A stretch of DNA of 64,000 bases from Chytriomyces cf. hyalinus JEL632 (GCA_025435555.1 JAIWWG010000077.1:106206-170205); one strand, 5' to 3'; counted from the stretch's first letter, positions 1-14,000 are shown. The notes: generated by a model from the letters alone, not told the origin. A program made the numbers and translations.

Positions 1-74
1 AACAACTGGGGGGGGGGAGATGTTTCAAAATTTAAATCAAGTGTATAAATATACGGACCAAAAGTAAATAAAAT

Positions 75-810
75 ATGCTCCAAGGCGGCAAACGGATTCT
101 CTTCTTTGGCTCTGACGAGTTCTCAGTCATCTGCTGCAACAGGCTGCTCAGAGCATCGAAAGAAGGCGTCGTATCGAATCTCGAGATTGTGACACCCCCA
201 GACAACCCGCGCACGAAGCAACCCGAAGGTTCGTTCTGCCTTCACCAAACCTGTCCTGCCTTCCAAACAATTGCAATCTCAAACCAACAGTGCCTCTGAA
301 ACGATTTGCGCGGGAAAACAGTATCCCGCATCACCTTGCGCCGCCGAAAACTCTCACTGGATGGACAGTGAGTTCAAACTACCCCTTTCGCAATGGTCAG
401 TTCTGACGTTTGCGCATTTCTTTTCACGAAAACGAAATGATAACAGCCGCCAACTTCATTCGATCTCGCTGTTGTTGTTTCATTTGGATACTTTCTACCT
501 TCCGCTGTGATTGGTGCATTCCCGCTTCGAGCTCTGAATGTTCATCCATCGTTGCTGCCAAAGTAAGCACGCGTCCCTTTTTTCTATCCCCCCAAGTAGC
601 TGCCGTATAAAGACAGCCATCTATCAAAGATATCGAGGCGCCGCTCCGATTCAACACTCAATTCTGAATGGCGACACAAAAACGGGCGTTTCGATTATGG
701 AGTTGGACGAAAAAAAGTTTGACGCGGGGCGTATTCTTCATCAATCTTCGTTGGTGCGGAAAGCTTTCTTTTGTGTTTCGTTTTCGATGGACATAGCTGA
801 AAAATGCGAT

Positions 811-841
<31 letters not shown>

Positions 842-1470
842 GGATGTGGGGCCGTATCCATTCTATAAGGAGCTCCATGATCGACTTGCTGTTCAAGGAG
901 CCGAAGATCTTGTCAAAACTGTCAGCAAACTGCATGAACTGAAGGTTTTTTATTTTTTATTTTATATTTTTGTTCCTTTTGGAGCTATCCATAACGTGAG
1001 GCTTTGCCAGGAACACGCATGGCTACAAAACTTGGATGAAGTTACTCACGCGCGCAAAATCGAAACCGCGATGTCTGCTATCGACTGGGCTGCCATGTCA
1101 AGAGAAGGAATTTACAGCCGCCACAGAGCACTAGGATACAAGGTTCTTTTAAACCAGTTTTGTTTTATGTATCTTTCCAAAGTTACCGACAGGACTTCTG
1201 TTTTAGACTCCTCTATACTGCCAATTCCGGGAAAAACGAGTTCAAATCCTATCTATGACGCTCCAAAACTCGACCATGGATTTACCTGCAGATGCATCAC
1301 CCGGCAACCTTGTTTACGATAAAGAAGCAAGCATCCTATTCGTGAAATGCCAGGATGGATGGATCGGCGTGGATTCGTTGAAAGTAGCTGGAAAAAAAGA
1401 TTTGAACGCGAAAGCATTTTTTAACGGATACCAGTTGACGCCGCGCGACCAGTTTGTCCCTTCTGCGTGA
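75..1470 (+). CDS. FMT1: Methionyl-tRNA formyltransferase (mitochondrial type), multi-exon
   Basis: Formylates initiator Met-tRNA with 10-formyl-THF for organellar translation. Seen: the first exon from ATG 75 encodes KRILFFGSDEFS, the family's N-terminal Rossmann start. A later exon (from about 449) reads VSFGYFLP then LNVHPSLLPK, and the next (about 630) reads YRGAAPIQHSILNGD and GVSIMELDEKKFDAGRI. HPSLLP and RGAAPIQ are hallmark substrate-binding segments. Exons are separated by short GT-AG introns near 226-291, 369-448, 560-629, 752-841, 943-1010 and 1141-1190. The C-terminal part (1255-1470) carries the OB-fold-like end and stops at 1470. The fifth intron ends in about 30 consecutive T directly before its AG. 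The exact join near 1190-1255 is uncertain. Family assignment is firm, exon borders are approximate. Confidence 0.82.
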
Positions 1471-1632
1471 TGGGAATCTTTTCATGTTTGACGGGAATAC
1501 TCCAAAGAATAAAAAATGCCTCGATACGTGTGCCAATTTACACGCGTTTTTGGTGGAAACCTTGTTTGGGGACACGGGAACTTTTGCCAAAAACGGCCGT
1601 GTGCTCGTCTATGGACACTGTACCCTCAAACA

Positions 1633-2510
1633 TATGCCTCCAGAAATCCTCGACCAAATTGCGTCGTGCGTGAGCGGCCAGGACATTCTGCGATTGTGCG
1701 CATGCTGTTCGTTACTTCAAGCACATATCCAAAGCCATGTTTGATTTTGCGCATCCGCTTCAAATGCATCAGCCGCCAAGACCTGTGGAGCTCTGGCCTC
1801 GACTCAACGTGCGAACCATTGGCAAATGGACATGGACGGGCCAATTGCGCGAACTTGGGATCTATTCTCACATTCTTTCAAAGCATGGCGGATACGCAAG
1901 CCTCGACGACACTTGTAGATTGGCTGGCATCGTGGGCGCACTTCCTGCCAGCCTTGAAGTGTGGGTTGACAATGTCATCCAACCGACGACTTTTTCAGCA
2001 CACTCTTCATCACCAAAAAGGATATTCGGAAGCTGACTCTTGGATCAGACTGCTTTACTCGTTGCAACTCTGACCGACAAGCACTCAAAATGGTTGGCAA
2101 AGCTTTCCATCCATGAGCTTCGATTCGCGCGTTCCGCGTGGGTTTCGGGTCAAATACTTGGGGTACTCCATCTGGCGCCAATGCTGTCAATGTTGCTTCT
2201 GCCGGGTCTTAGAGACTGCCTGGGCGTCGCGTTGCACGAATGCAAGTCGCTGAGGAAACTGTCAGTTTCCAAACCGTTTGAAGGGAGGGAAAAAAGGGCC
2301 GAGGAGATTGTACAGCAGTTGCTGAATGTTGTTGAAGAATCCAAGATTCAGATACTGGAGGTGTTTTTGCCATGGGGTTGGCAGAAATATCTTCCCAGCG
2401 ATTTGAGGGAATTAGTGGTTACCTTGTATCTGGAACATGGCCAACCTGGGTTGTGTGAGAAATTTGAAAATGGAGAGAGCTTTGTATGTAGGAAGCGAGC
2501 CGAGATTTGA
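1633..2510 (+). CDS. F-box-like protein, model incomplete
   Basis: ATG 1633 opens MPPEILDQIASCVSGQDILRLC, matching the start of an F-box (LPxEIL...I...L..LxxCxxxC), the SKP1-binding part of SCF ubiquitin ligases. The frame stops at 1743. A second frame (about 1745-2036) and then 2040-2510 in that same frame continue a leucine-rich, helical protein with no recognised motif, ending KRAEI. At least one intron is needed near 1700-1770. The TGA at 2034-2036 must lie in another intron (for example GT 1961 to AG 2046) or be a lesion. Chytrid genomes carry many such divergent F-box proteins (family knowledge). The call beyond the first 30 residues is weak. It lies about 160 bp downstream of the formyltransferase, same strand. 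Confidence 0.42.
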
Positions 2511-3280
2511 ATCACGATTCATACATGCGAATAACGCGACAAATAAAACGAGTGAGGAGTTCAGATCATCCCCAGCGTGGATGCTGCTGTTGGGCATGTT
2601 GCCCTTGGTGCTTGGTGGGGAGGGTTGACAGCACACGCGTCTCCGCTTCCCGGAAGACCCGGAAGGATCCAACCGACTATCTCCGAAACCCGGAATGAGT
2701 TGCCGCTTGGTTGAGCTTTTGTTTGTGAATCACCGCTCTGGCGTTTTTGTGAGATGGAAATTTTTCCTTATCTCTTTCACATGGGTTGGACAGCAATGTC
2801 GCGGGTGTGAGTGAGCGCAGAGCGGGTGTTTAGTCCGTCCGGATGGATGGATGGAGGCGCAGTTGGTTCGGGCTCTTTTGCTGAGCAGTTTCGATGGGAC
2901 CAGTGCACTTGGTCACGAGAGTGAGATGCGCCAGTTAAAGACTTACGGTGATGCTGCTGGATGAATGAATGCCACGTATGTGGTTTACTTGAACACAGCC
3001 AGTGCATCCATCAGGTGGTAGACTGCCGCACAGCTCGCACGAATGCGGCGTTGGATGTGTATGCCTCAGCAGTATCAAACAAACAAGCTATATACAAGCA
3101 TGTGTTGATGGGCGTTGGCATGCGTTCATGCGTTGGGTGTGTGTGTGTGTGTGTAGTTGGTATCTGAGCACATCTTATCTCGCTGCTCGCACGTTTTGGT
3201 GTGACGAAATACCCCTAAATACACGGAGATGCGTTCAATTGTCAAACTGGAAAAAAAAAAAAAGAGACAGAAAACAAACC
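2511..3280. other. Intergenic region with simple repeats
   Basis: No supported gene. It holds a short GGAT run near 2841-2854, ATGAATGA runs near 2960, a (GT)n run near 3137-3154, and an A-rich stretch just before the DAHP synthase ATG. It presumably contains that gene's promoter. Confidence 0.6.
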
Positions 3281-4835
<1,555 letters not shown>

Positions 4836-4987
4836 ATTTTTGTTTCGTTCTTGTCATTGGCTATTTTTCGCAATGAAGAGCGTTTCAGAAGATGCAATCA
4901 ATCACTTGTAATGTGAACAGAACTTCACAAAATAAGTACAATAGAGCCCCCTGCCGCAAAAAGGGTTGAACGTGCGCAAAAGCGATA

Positions 4988-5058
4988 GGTCGTACCCGGA
5001 TTCGAACCGGGGTTACTGGTATCAGAAACCAGGGTGATAACCACTACACTATACAACC
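4988..5058 (-). tRNA. trnQ-CUG: tRNA-Gln (anticodon CUG)
   Basis: The reverse strand folds as a cloverleaf: acceptor GGTTGTA/TACGACC, A box in TAGTGTAGTGG, anticodon loop TTCTGAT (CTG at 34-36) on stem CTGGT/ACCAG, T arm with GGTTCGAATCC. No intron and no encoded CCA. Identical to the tRNA at 10502-10572. It sits between the convergent DAHP synthase and PWP2 genes. Confidence 0.95.
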
Positions 5059-5282
5059 CTGTCGACCATCGAAAAATAGGCACTCCATGAAACTATTGAT
5101 TTTCTCTGCTGAAATCATGACAGTTTATCTTCTCTCGCCTGTGTAGCAACCCATAGACTGGAACCTTCATGACATACATTACCGGTAGAATGCTATAATT
5201 GCGAAATGATTCAGGTAAATGGCTGTCGAAGGGAAATAGAGTGACAAAGTCCCACATTAATTATTTTTTTTTATTCTTTTGT

Positions 5283-8200
5283 TCAAAACAAGGCATCCAT
5301 TCGCACGTCTTCAAGTGCGCCTTCTCCCACATTGCTCTTTTTGCTTGATAGGCTCATTTGTGTGGTTAAGTAGCGCAGAGAGTTGATGTTGCCGTTGGTT
5401 CTGAAGAAAAAGGATAAGAAATGAGTTGAAAAGAAAATACACACATATTACGCTCAAGGCAAAAAGACTACTTACAGCTTGGAAATGACATCTTGAAGCT
5501 TGGTAATTCCCTTGACGAGACCACGAAGTGATCCACCATATTCTTGCGACCTGTCTTTCAAGAATTGGCCGTGATGCCTTAGAATGGCAAGACTCCACAT
5601 CAAGTTCAACTGGACACTTTGAGTCGTGTCCATTCGCTCCACCAAAAACTTCATCAACTTTTCCAGGTATTTGTGAGGGAGCCCCTTTACAACGACGTTC
5701 ACTTGGTCCACTGGAGTCTTTTCAAACACGGATTTGATCACATTTTGTTCGCCGAGCCGGAATGACATTACCAGTGCTCGCAAATACTCCTTGGTATCGT
5801 CAATAGCGGCCAAAATATTCTCCGGCGTAATATCAATCTCAAGGTCAAACGGGTCAAACATGATGGCATCGTCAAGAGAGTACAGCAAAAGACCTTCCGT
5901 GCTTGCGGCGGCCCATGTTCTTCCACTTGGCGCAAACTTGACACATTTTGTGCGAGCCTCGGGTCGAGATTTACTCCGCAAGCTCAAATCTCCCTTTTTG
6001 GCACCTGGCATGCTCATGTCTCGGCGATCCTCCATATCGCTCATGTCTCCGGTATCATCAATCAGCTCTCGTGGACCTGCTTCTGTCATGTTCCGGGAGT
6101 CCAGTTCCAAATGCATTCCATCCAGCGACAGGTTGTGTGAAATTTGAAACTTGCGCAACAGGGTGGCAGCCTTGACATCGTATATGCAAACGTACTTGCT
6201 GTTTCCTCCGGCAATCAAGCAGCTACCATCCACCGTGTAGCAAACAGATGTAAAGTATTTCCCATTGCTGCTGTTCGCTGCAGTAACTCTATCTCCAACC
6301 TTTCTTCCACCGCCAACATCCTTCTTTCCATCGATAATTCCAATCTGCCGGTGCATTTCAACATCCCAAATCGTAATCTGGCCATCTAACGTGGCAACTG
6401 CAACCTCTTTTCCATCCCCGCGATATGCCAACGCGAGAATCTCGGCGCCATGTTCAAACGGCTCACTCGCGCTGTCGCGACTAAACACATTCCACGTTCT
6501 CAAACTGCGATCCCAAGAACCACTGACAAGTTTCCCTTCAATTGGACTGAAACTCACACAGCTCACTGGACCCGTATGTCCACTCAAAACATCGAGCAAA
6601 TTTCCAGTTTGCACGCTCCACATGTAAATCTCAAATGTGTCAATGCTTCCTGCGCAAATTACTTCTGCACTTGGATCTACAGCAATACATCCAAACTGAA
6701 CGTGCGTTGGAGAAGTGAAAGTCCGAAAGTTACGATACCGCACCAAATCGAACGCGCGAACAGTTCCGTCCAATGAAGAACTAAAGACCACGTTTGCTTT
6801 CTTCTTGCTGAATTCAACCGCTTGCACGCTTGCACTGTGTTCAGTGAATGTGACGAAACAGAACCCGGTTTGCGTGTTCCAGAGCTTGATTTTACCGTCG
6901 TCTCCTCCAGTCACGACGTATTGGCCATCGGGGCTGTAACTGAGGCAGTTCATTTCGTGGTTGTGACCTTGTTGCTTGAGAACGTAGGATTCTGATTTCC
7001 ATTCCCAGACAAGAAGTTGGCCCAAGCGGGACGATCCAAAGACCAGCCAGTCTCCACTGGGACTGATCGTAACAGCGTCCACCTTTTTTTGCGAAATACT
7101 AAGGAAAAAGTAAAACAAAAAAAGATTTAAACATCAAATCACACACGGCAAATCATTTTGCAAAAATGCCTTTACCTCAATGTATGAATGTTGATGAAAT
7201 CGGGCAACTCCCAGATTCCAAATACACCGCTCGTAAATCCAACCACCAGCAAGTTTGACTGAGCGTGGAAATCGCACGAAACAACTTTCGCATGATTTTG
7301 ATTGAAATAGTGACGATTCGTCAACATCCACTTTCTCAACGGCTGATCAACGGGGGCAGCGTTCGTTTTTCTTTTTTTGGAGTCCGGTGTTGTGTCTCGC
7401 TGAATGGAGTCAACGGTTTTGAACTTCCAAACAAAAAGCGATCCATCTTTGCTGACGGAATAAATAGTTTGCGCGTCAATGGAGAACCAGACTCCCAGAA
7501 CAGCTTCGCGATGTCCAGAAAGTATTGATGATTCAAATCCTTCAATCGGATCCGTTGAAAACACGCGGACCGTCATATCTTTGCATCTGTTGCAAAAAAC
7601 CAATAAAAGCGTCATCAGAAACAAGATCAAGATGGAGTTTTCGATTGAATAGGATCAGCCAATACCCGCAAACGACGAATTTACTGTCTGGACTCCACTT
7701 GATGCTCAGGATATCGTCATACGGGCCAGCCAATGTCCTATGCAAAACCAACGGAGCAAACTCCATGTCGGTGAATCCAGGGGTCCTCCAAAACTGAATC
7801 TGCTTTCCATGCGTGATTGCAATAAACTTTCCGTCTGGACTGAATTGGGCGTCCTTGATTTTAGCTTTGAAGCTCTGTCTGTGCAGAATGGTTTGAAGTT
7901 GAAAATTGATGAGGAGCGCTCTTCCGTCTGAAGCAATTTGATTGTTCGATTAGTTTGAAACGATGACGTGTGGGCGCGTGAAGGATATGACGCAAATGAG
8001 GGCTGACCTTCGTCAATCGAAAGAAGGAGTTTTCCGGAAGGTGACAACGCAATGCGCTCAATGTTCTTTCTATTTTCGAACGCCATTGTGTAGCTTTTAT
8101 CTCTGCGTGAAATCGTAAATACGGGATGGGGCTGGGTGAAGCAGGGTGCAATGTGGTTCTCACCCGGGGATATCGAAGACGGTGACCCTGTTTCCAACGG

Positions 8201-8306
8201 CACTTAGAACGCAGTCGGCATTCGATGAGCCCGCGGGGGTAAAGAGGATGTTTCCTCCTTTGTAGACGGTGCCGCACAGGTTGCTGAACTTGAAGTTGAG
8301 CTTCAT
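5283..8306 (-). CDS. PWP2: Periodic tryptophan protein 2, U3 snoRNP/UTP-B WD40 protein
   Basis: Component of the UTP-B subcomplex of the small-subunit processome, acting in the nucleolus in 18S rRNA maturation (family knowledge). Start at 8306 gives MKLNFKFSNLCGTVYKGGN, the conserved PWP2 N-terminus. Six exons: 8306-8164, then about 8112-8008, 7930-7670, 7588-7175, 7100-5477 and 5410-5283. Tandem WD40 repeats run through, e.g. GHREAVLGVWFS, NHEMNCLSYSPDGQYVVTGG and GHTGPVSCVSFSP. The C-terminal Utp12-like helical domain ends ILRHHGQFLKDRSQEYGG. The last short exon follows a GTAAGT donor and closes with EDVRMDALF. About 890-900 residues, as expected. No lesions seen. Confidence 0.95.
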
Positions 8307-9119
8307 TTTTGAACTTGTGATTTTGGACAAAAAGAAAAAGAAAAATAGGCAGCCCCTACTGGACATGTCTGTTCATCCAGCCAGTTGATATGATGAGTTG
8401 AGAAACGTACCTGTTGGTTTCATCCACGCTCTGCTTCTGAGTCGAGGACCTGCGCTGGGTTGATCGGATCCTGACCCGCTTCAGCAAGGCAACTCCTTCA
8501 ACTCGTGCGCGTCCCTGGTTGAGCCTTGGATTACAGATTTACGAAGCGGCTAATCGACTTATCTTGACCTCGATACCATATTGGGTGAGACTTGCAAGGA
8601 TTCAGTCAAGTCCAAGTCCAATTGCAGCCCGTTATTTCTCCTCCCGCAGGACCTTTCCAGACACCGGTCATGAAGCTTTTGCGGTTTGTGGGTGCAAGTT
8701 GTGTCGGAAATCTGCGCATTCTTTTGCGCACAAATTACCGTTGGAAACGGAAGCGTGAAAATTTTGTGGATCAAGAAACAAGCGCGGACTGAACCGCAGG
8801 AAGCTTCTCACGTTGTGAAGTGTTTTCGGTGGAATGCCTGCTCTGCTGCAAGGCGAGATGATCGCATCTCTCATCACCCGGACAAACCGGACAAACCTCC
8901 CCTTCTGAGGGAATTCTGATGAACACCGATTTTAAAAAACACGCCATCCCATCGCGCCATGCTAACAGAGAACAAACTGATCCATCTCAGTGATGATGCT
9001 ATACAACCCATATTTATTTTACACACAACCTATCAGGTCGTTCATTCGCTTTCTGTAACTAATTCAGATATATACGCTATCCCCAGTATTGCATCCACGT
9101 GTACCAAGCTAACGGTTCT
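8307..9119. other. Intergenic region, nothing recognised
   Basis: Several small open frames on both strands, none with family-like composition. A short direct repeat CCGGACAAA occurs twice at about 8878-8896. It probably contains the PWP2 promoter (PWP2 starts at 8306, minus strand). Confidence 0.5.
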
Positions 9120-10235
9120 TTACGCGTGGGATGTCGAGGCTGTGATTTCGATCCGGTTGCTGCTGCTGCTGCATTTATACATGTGGCTGTCTGTTCCTGA
9201 GAAATCAATGTCTTTTCTGAACTTGAATTTGACAAGGATCTGCGCGGGGGGATTCGAACGAATCGAGGGTATGGATTGGCTGTCGCGAGTTGCGGCTGCT
9301 TGGTGGCACGTGACTGCCTGTGCGCTAAAAAGTCCTCACACTGGCCGACGATAGTCAGATTAGAGAACGGCCCGGATGCGGGGGGAGATTTTACAAGCGC
9401 ACACTCACTTGATTGACCACCTGGCTCAAACCGCTCATGCAGAGGTGGTTTTTTGCAGAAAGGGATTTGAGCAGGCGTATCCAGGTATTGAGCACATTGG
9501 TTTCGACGATGCCCATGTCGAGAAGAAAGAGTAGAATGGGTGCGTGTGTGTCGGGGCGTGGACCCACGTGGCGACAGCTTGGCTTTGTGCTTGGCCACAG
9601 TGACGCACGGGCAGTCACCAGGCACGTGTCGAGAAGGATACTGAGGGTCTCCATCTGCATTTGAGGAGTGTCGATGCAGCGTCGCAGCAGATGCACGCGG
9701 TCTTCTGCAATCTGTGTTTTGTGTGGGGTCAGTCAACTGTGCCAGCAGGCATTAAAACTAAACCAATGTCAAGAGCTTCCTCATGACGGTGTCTCACCCA
9801 CTCGACGTATGCTGCCGCGGCCACCGAGTTGTGGTTGTCGACGCAGTCCTGACTGCTCATGGCACAAGCGAGGTCTTCAAGCACGGAACTGACTGCACAT
9901 GAGGCCGTCTCAAAGGCTCGCGCCCGCAGAGCTGCTCGCGTCCATCCAGATTCAAGAAGCGTACACGCCTCTTCAACTTGACCGCCGTATGCCCCGCTGG
10001 CTTGGCTCGTGCTTGTCCGCTTGGGAAGCTCTGTGTCAGCGTCCACTACCCCACACAGCCTCGCAGGGTAATGGTCCAATCCGCGCTGCTGTGTTTGAGT
10101 CCGTGACTCTGTGGCTGTTGCTTCGATCCTTGTTGTCGGTCGATCGAAAGAGTGCTGCGATGAGTCATCAGACCGCGTTCGGGCCACTGCTGGAACCATT
10201 TCCGTGTTTGTTTTTGGACGCTTCAACTTCCCCAC
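9120..10235 (-). CDS. Hypothetical protein, three exons
   Basis: Not recognised. Three reading-frame segments join cleanly by splice motifs. Exon 1 (10235 to about 9767) has a Ser/Thr/Arg-rich start, then an alanine-rich helical part (LESGWTRAALRARAFETA) ending EEALDI. An intron (GTTTAG...TTGCAG) keeps frame into exon 2 (about 9704-9412: DRVHLLRRCIDTPQMQMETL), which is leucine-rich and ends at a GTGAGT donor. Exon 3 (about 9325-9120) gives PAQILVKFKFRKDIDFSG and stops at 9120. The exon 2 composition (alternating hydrophobic helices) suggests an ARM/HEAT-like or helical-bundle protein, but that is inference. The start Met is not firmly fixed. Confidence 0.45.
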
Positions 10236-10501
10236 ACCTCAATATGAAAAACACACCTCCCCCCATTGTCAGAAATACCCAATTCTCACACACCAGCATT
10301 CGTGCTACTTGAAATCTCTGACTTCTTGCCCCCCTGCTAATGCTCATCAACTTCATCAGAATAGGAATTCAGTGAAATCTGTCTGTCGGTCTGAAACTGC
10401 TATAGTGGAAAGGACCAGAACTAAATGAAACCATTTTGTAAAATCGAGGAAGACACTAAATGAGATTATTTTATAATTTGCCTATTTTTCGAAAGTTGCA
10501 A

Positions 10502-10572
10502 GGTTGTATAGTGTAGTGGTTATCACCCTGGTTTCTGATACCAGTAACCCCGGTTCGAATCCGGGTACGACC
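10502..10572 (+). tRNA. trnQ-CUG: tRNA-Gln (anticodon CUG), second copy
   Basis: Base-for-base identical to the reverse-strand tRNA at 4988-5058: acceptor GGTTGTA/TACGACC, loop TTCTGAT, T loop TTCGAAT. It also shares an upstream block, TGCCTATTTTTCGA, placed about 11-12 nt before the mature 5' end in both copies. Confidence 0.95.
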
Positions 10573-10590
10573 TCTGGTAAAGGTGTTTTG

Positions 10591-11031
10591 TCAGTGTCCA
10601 TTGTTTTGAATGGCACTCGTTGGGCATGCATCACGTGAAAAGTTTATTCTCAACCTTCTTCTGGAGTCAGTCACGACATTATATGTGCAGCCGCATCGCT
10701 TTTTGTTGCAGAGAAGCGGTTGTGTGGACTGCGTGATCAGCGTTTTCAATCGCGCAATGATTTCAGAATGAGACACAACTGCTGACGTGGAAGGAACGAA
10801 AGCCGCGCGTGCATGTTCAACAAACAATTGCAAATCGATTTCCTTGACTGCACAAAAGCACTGACTGAGTTCATGCAACGTGGAATGGACAGTAATGTAA
10901 GGCAGTGAGGTATATATCGAGTGCATGCGTTTTGGCCATGTTCGAGGCTTTCTGGAAGTTGACGTTTGCTTCAATGATTTGAAATTAGTTACAAGTGAAA
11001 GTAAATATTTATAAATCCATCGGAGCAGCAC
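10591..11031 (-). CDS. Uncertain open frame, hypothetical protein
   Basis: A 146-codon uninterrupted frame between tRNA-Gln and the divergent sacsin-like gene. It contains a plausible protein-like stretch (SHSEIIARLKTLITQSTQPL) and a CNKKRCGC cluster but matches no family I know. It overlaps the region expected to be the promoter of the gene starting at 11034. The first in-frame Met lies 4 bp from that start codon, so a shorter start (Met near 10925) is more likely if it is real. Confidence 0.25.
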   Translation of the reverse strand: MLLRWIYKYLLSLVTNFKSLKQTSTSRKPRTWPKRMHSIYTSLPYITVHSTLHELSQCFCAVKEIDLQLFVEHARAAFVPSTSAVVSHSEIIARLKTLITQSTQPLLCNKKRCGCTYNVVTDSRRRLRINFSRDACPTSAIQNNGH

Positions 11032-11033
11032 AG

Positions 11034-14000
11034 ATGCAGTCCCTCAAACAGGCCCGAGAGGAGCTTCGTGCGAATGGCCAAGAGGAGAAGGTCGAAGTGA
11101 ACCAGCGGCATCTGATTGACAAGATCCTGGCACGCGTGAGTTGAACGGTGCATGCATGATGTACGTGGCACCTTTCTGACACACCAACACACACAATCCT
11201 TGTCAAATCAGTACTCGGCCGAAAACACCATATTCAGGGAACTCCTTCAAAACTCGAACGATGCCGGCGCCACTGCAGTCGAAATCCACTTTAAAACATC
11301 GCCCGAATTGGCGCCTGCAACGCCACCCCCGCCGCCTCCCAGCTCATTCTTTGGCTCTCTCGTTTCTTCATTCGTCGGGGCTGTGACAGCAAAGAAACAG
11401 CCGCTTGCAAACATTGCTCAGGTCATTTATAAAAACAACGGCAGGCCTTTCCAAGGGGAGGACTGGGGTCGATTGCGCAAGATTGCCGAGGGAAACCCAG
11501 ATGAAACGAAGGTGAGATTTTCCCAGGGCAGTTTCAAAGTGTTCTCAGCGCAGATCTGATGTGCCGTGAACTAGATTGGATTCTTTGGTGTGGGATTCTA
11601 CTCATTGTTTTCGATATGCGAAGAGCCGTTCGTGACGTCCGATAAAGAGTGCATGGCATTCTTTTGGAAGGGAGACCAGCTTTTTACAAAGAAGGGCGCC
11701 GTTAAGGAGGAAGACGTGTCGCCGTGGACAGCCTTCTTTCTGGATCTGCGCGAGCCAATCGAAGCCCCGAATGCGAGCGACTTTGGCCGTTTCTTGGCAA
11801 ACTCTTTGGCTTTTACGAAAAACCTCAAGAGAGTCGAAGTATTTGTCGACGACCATCGCATTCTTTTGTTTGACAAGAAAGCAGCTGAACCCAGGCCGCT
11901 GACTTTCCCAAAGGGGGTGTATACCCTGACCTCACCAAATGGAATCTTTGATCTCAAATCCATCAGTGTTTCTAAAGTTCAACTGGATTTAACTGCGCAT
12001 CTGGATTTTGAGAATGAGACTGGGAAACTGGGGGAAGCAAGCGTTTTCACAATTTACATGCGCATTGCAACTGCTTCAGTTGGCGTTAAGCTGAATGCGC
12101 ATCTCTCGAAGGAAATGGAACGAACTACAAAGAAGAAAGCTCCTCCTGTGACGGACTTTCATGTCCAGTTCTCCAACTATGACGAATACGACAGTTCGAC
12201 TGTCGCTCGCTCAGGCAAAGGCGGTATTTTCAATGAATTGATACCCGGTCCGAAAGATCAAGGCAAAATTTTCATTGGGTTTCCCACGCATCAAACTACG
12301 GGGTGCTCCATTCATATTGCTGCGCATTTGATTCCAACTGTGGAGCGTGAAAGTATTGATTTCGTTGACCGATCGCTCAATATTTGGAATCAAGACTTGA
12401 TCACTGTGGGCGGACTCCTTTCTCGAATCTTGTTTGAAGATGAAATGCAAAGCATTGCGGAGTTGTTTTCGGGTGCCAGTTTGGATGAAGCCGCTCAGCG
12501 CTGGCTCTTTAATCGCGCGTCGCATGCCCTCTCTGCGTTCACTTTTAAGCCATCGACACCGTCCAGCATTGTTGGTCGGCTGAATCAAATGTTCTTTTAC
12601 AAAAGCAGCAATCGACCCATGAGCATGATCTCCACACAGGGAGTCCTGCCGCTTCCGCAAGTGAGGCTGCCGGACACGTCCATGCTCGGTTTCATCAAAC
12701 AAATTCCGATTGTCCCTGCTGAAACTTTGGCAACATGTGCCGATCTGATTACAGAACTTAAGAGCAATAATATGATTCAAACAATGGGTTTGCAGGACGC
12801 TTTCGTTGAATTGAACAAGCGAACATTGACAATCGACGAAGTTGTGGAGTTGCTGAAATGGTGGCGGGGTTACAAAAAAGTGCGCGCAGTTTCTCCCGCG
12901 GACTCTTCGCAGTTGTTTCAACTGCTTGTCGTGGTGGACCCGTTGGGTGCACCTGAAAAACTGCCCGTCCGCATGTTCGATTTGAAGCATCATGTGAACC
13001 TGAAAGTGATTCCTGCTGGAATGCCGTTGCCTGATACTGTGCTGTCAACCGAGATTTCCAAACATTTTTCCAAACAGGATTTGGAAGAAACGACTGGGTG
13101 CGAACATAATTCTTCATCGTTTGACTTTGTGTGTGGGGCTCACTGACCAAAATTATCCAGGTTTCTCACCGAGTTATCTATCCCGCAATGGCTTTCATTC
13201 ATCATCTTACAGTCGGACTTTAAAACAAACTCCGAGTTTGTCGAACGAGTGATGGTTGTTGTGAGCAGGCAGTTTTCGAATCTCAACAAGGACAGTCAAG
13301 CCTTTATCGTATCATTGCTCGCACAGCAGCCATGCATTGTTACGAAACAAGGACTAAAGTTGCCAAAGGACAGTTACTTTAAAAGCGTCACTCTGTTTGA
13401 TGACCTCCCCGTTGTTGCATTTGAATCTCGAAACTTGAGTGAAGTGTTCTTGAAGACGCTTGGAGTCCGTGAGCATGTGGACTTGGGGATGGTTTTTTCA
13501 CGGTTGCAAGACTTGAAATGGGACTCTGATCATGTTCAATTGGTGCGTTGAATTTGCGATTTTTTACCCTGCCCATTTCTAACCTCACTTTGCCCAAAGG
13601 TTAAATATTTGACATCGGTTCAAGATAAACTTACATCCGCAGAAATCGCGAGACTCAAGCTCACTTCCGTTTTCACAAAAGAGTCGCCAATAACTGCAAG
13701 CGCGTCCGAAGATTCTTCTGTGGCAAATGCCGAGGCCAAAAAGCAGCGTTATAAGGCCTCCGATTTATTTGCGCCGAACGATGCCATCAGAAGCCTCAAT
13801 TTGCCAATTATTGACTGGCCTGGGAAAGTGAAATGGAGATCTACCTCGGATGAAGGTTTGTTGTTTCTGCTTTGATTTTCATACAGACTCACCAAGAATC
13901 GCTTCCTTCAAAATCTCGACAGCCAAGTTCATGATGCGCCTCGGCCTGAAAGTAACGATTCCTTGGGAAGAATTAATTGAACGTGCTGCAAAGAGTGAGA

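Noticed and set aside
658-935. Minus-strand frames with poly-Lys
   Set aside because: Created by the T30 tract in an FMT1 intron.
1454-1632. Longer F-box protein beginning at 1454
   Set aside because: It would overlap the end of the formyltransferase and adds no F-box-like sequence; Met 1633 sits at the motif.
9240-9330. GATTCGAAC-type T-arm-like sequence
   Set aside because: No A box or acceptor stem on either strand; it lies in a probable exon of the hypothetical gene.
12211-12993. 260-codon minus-strand frame
   Set aside because: Antisense shadow of the large third exon of the sacsin-like gene.
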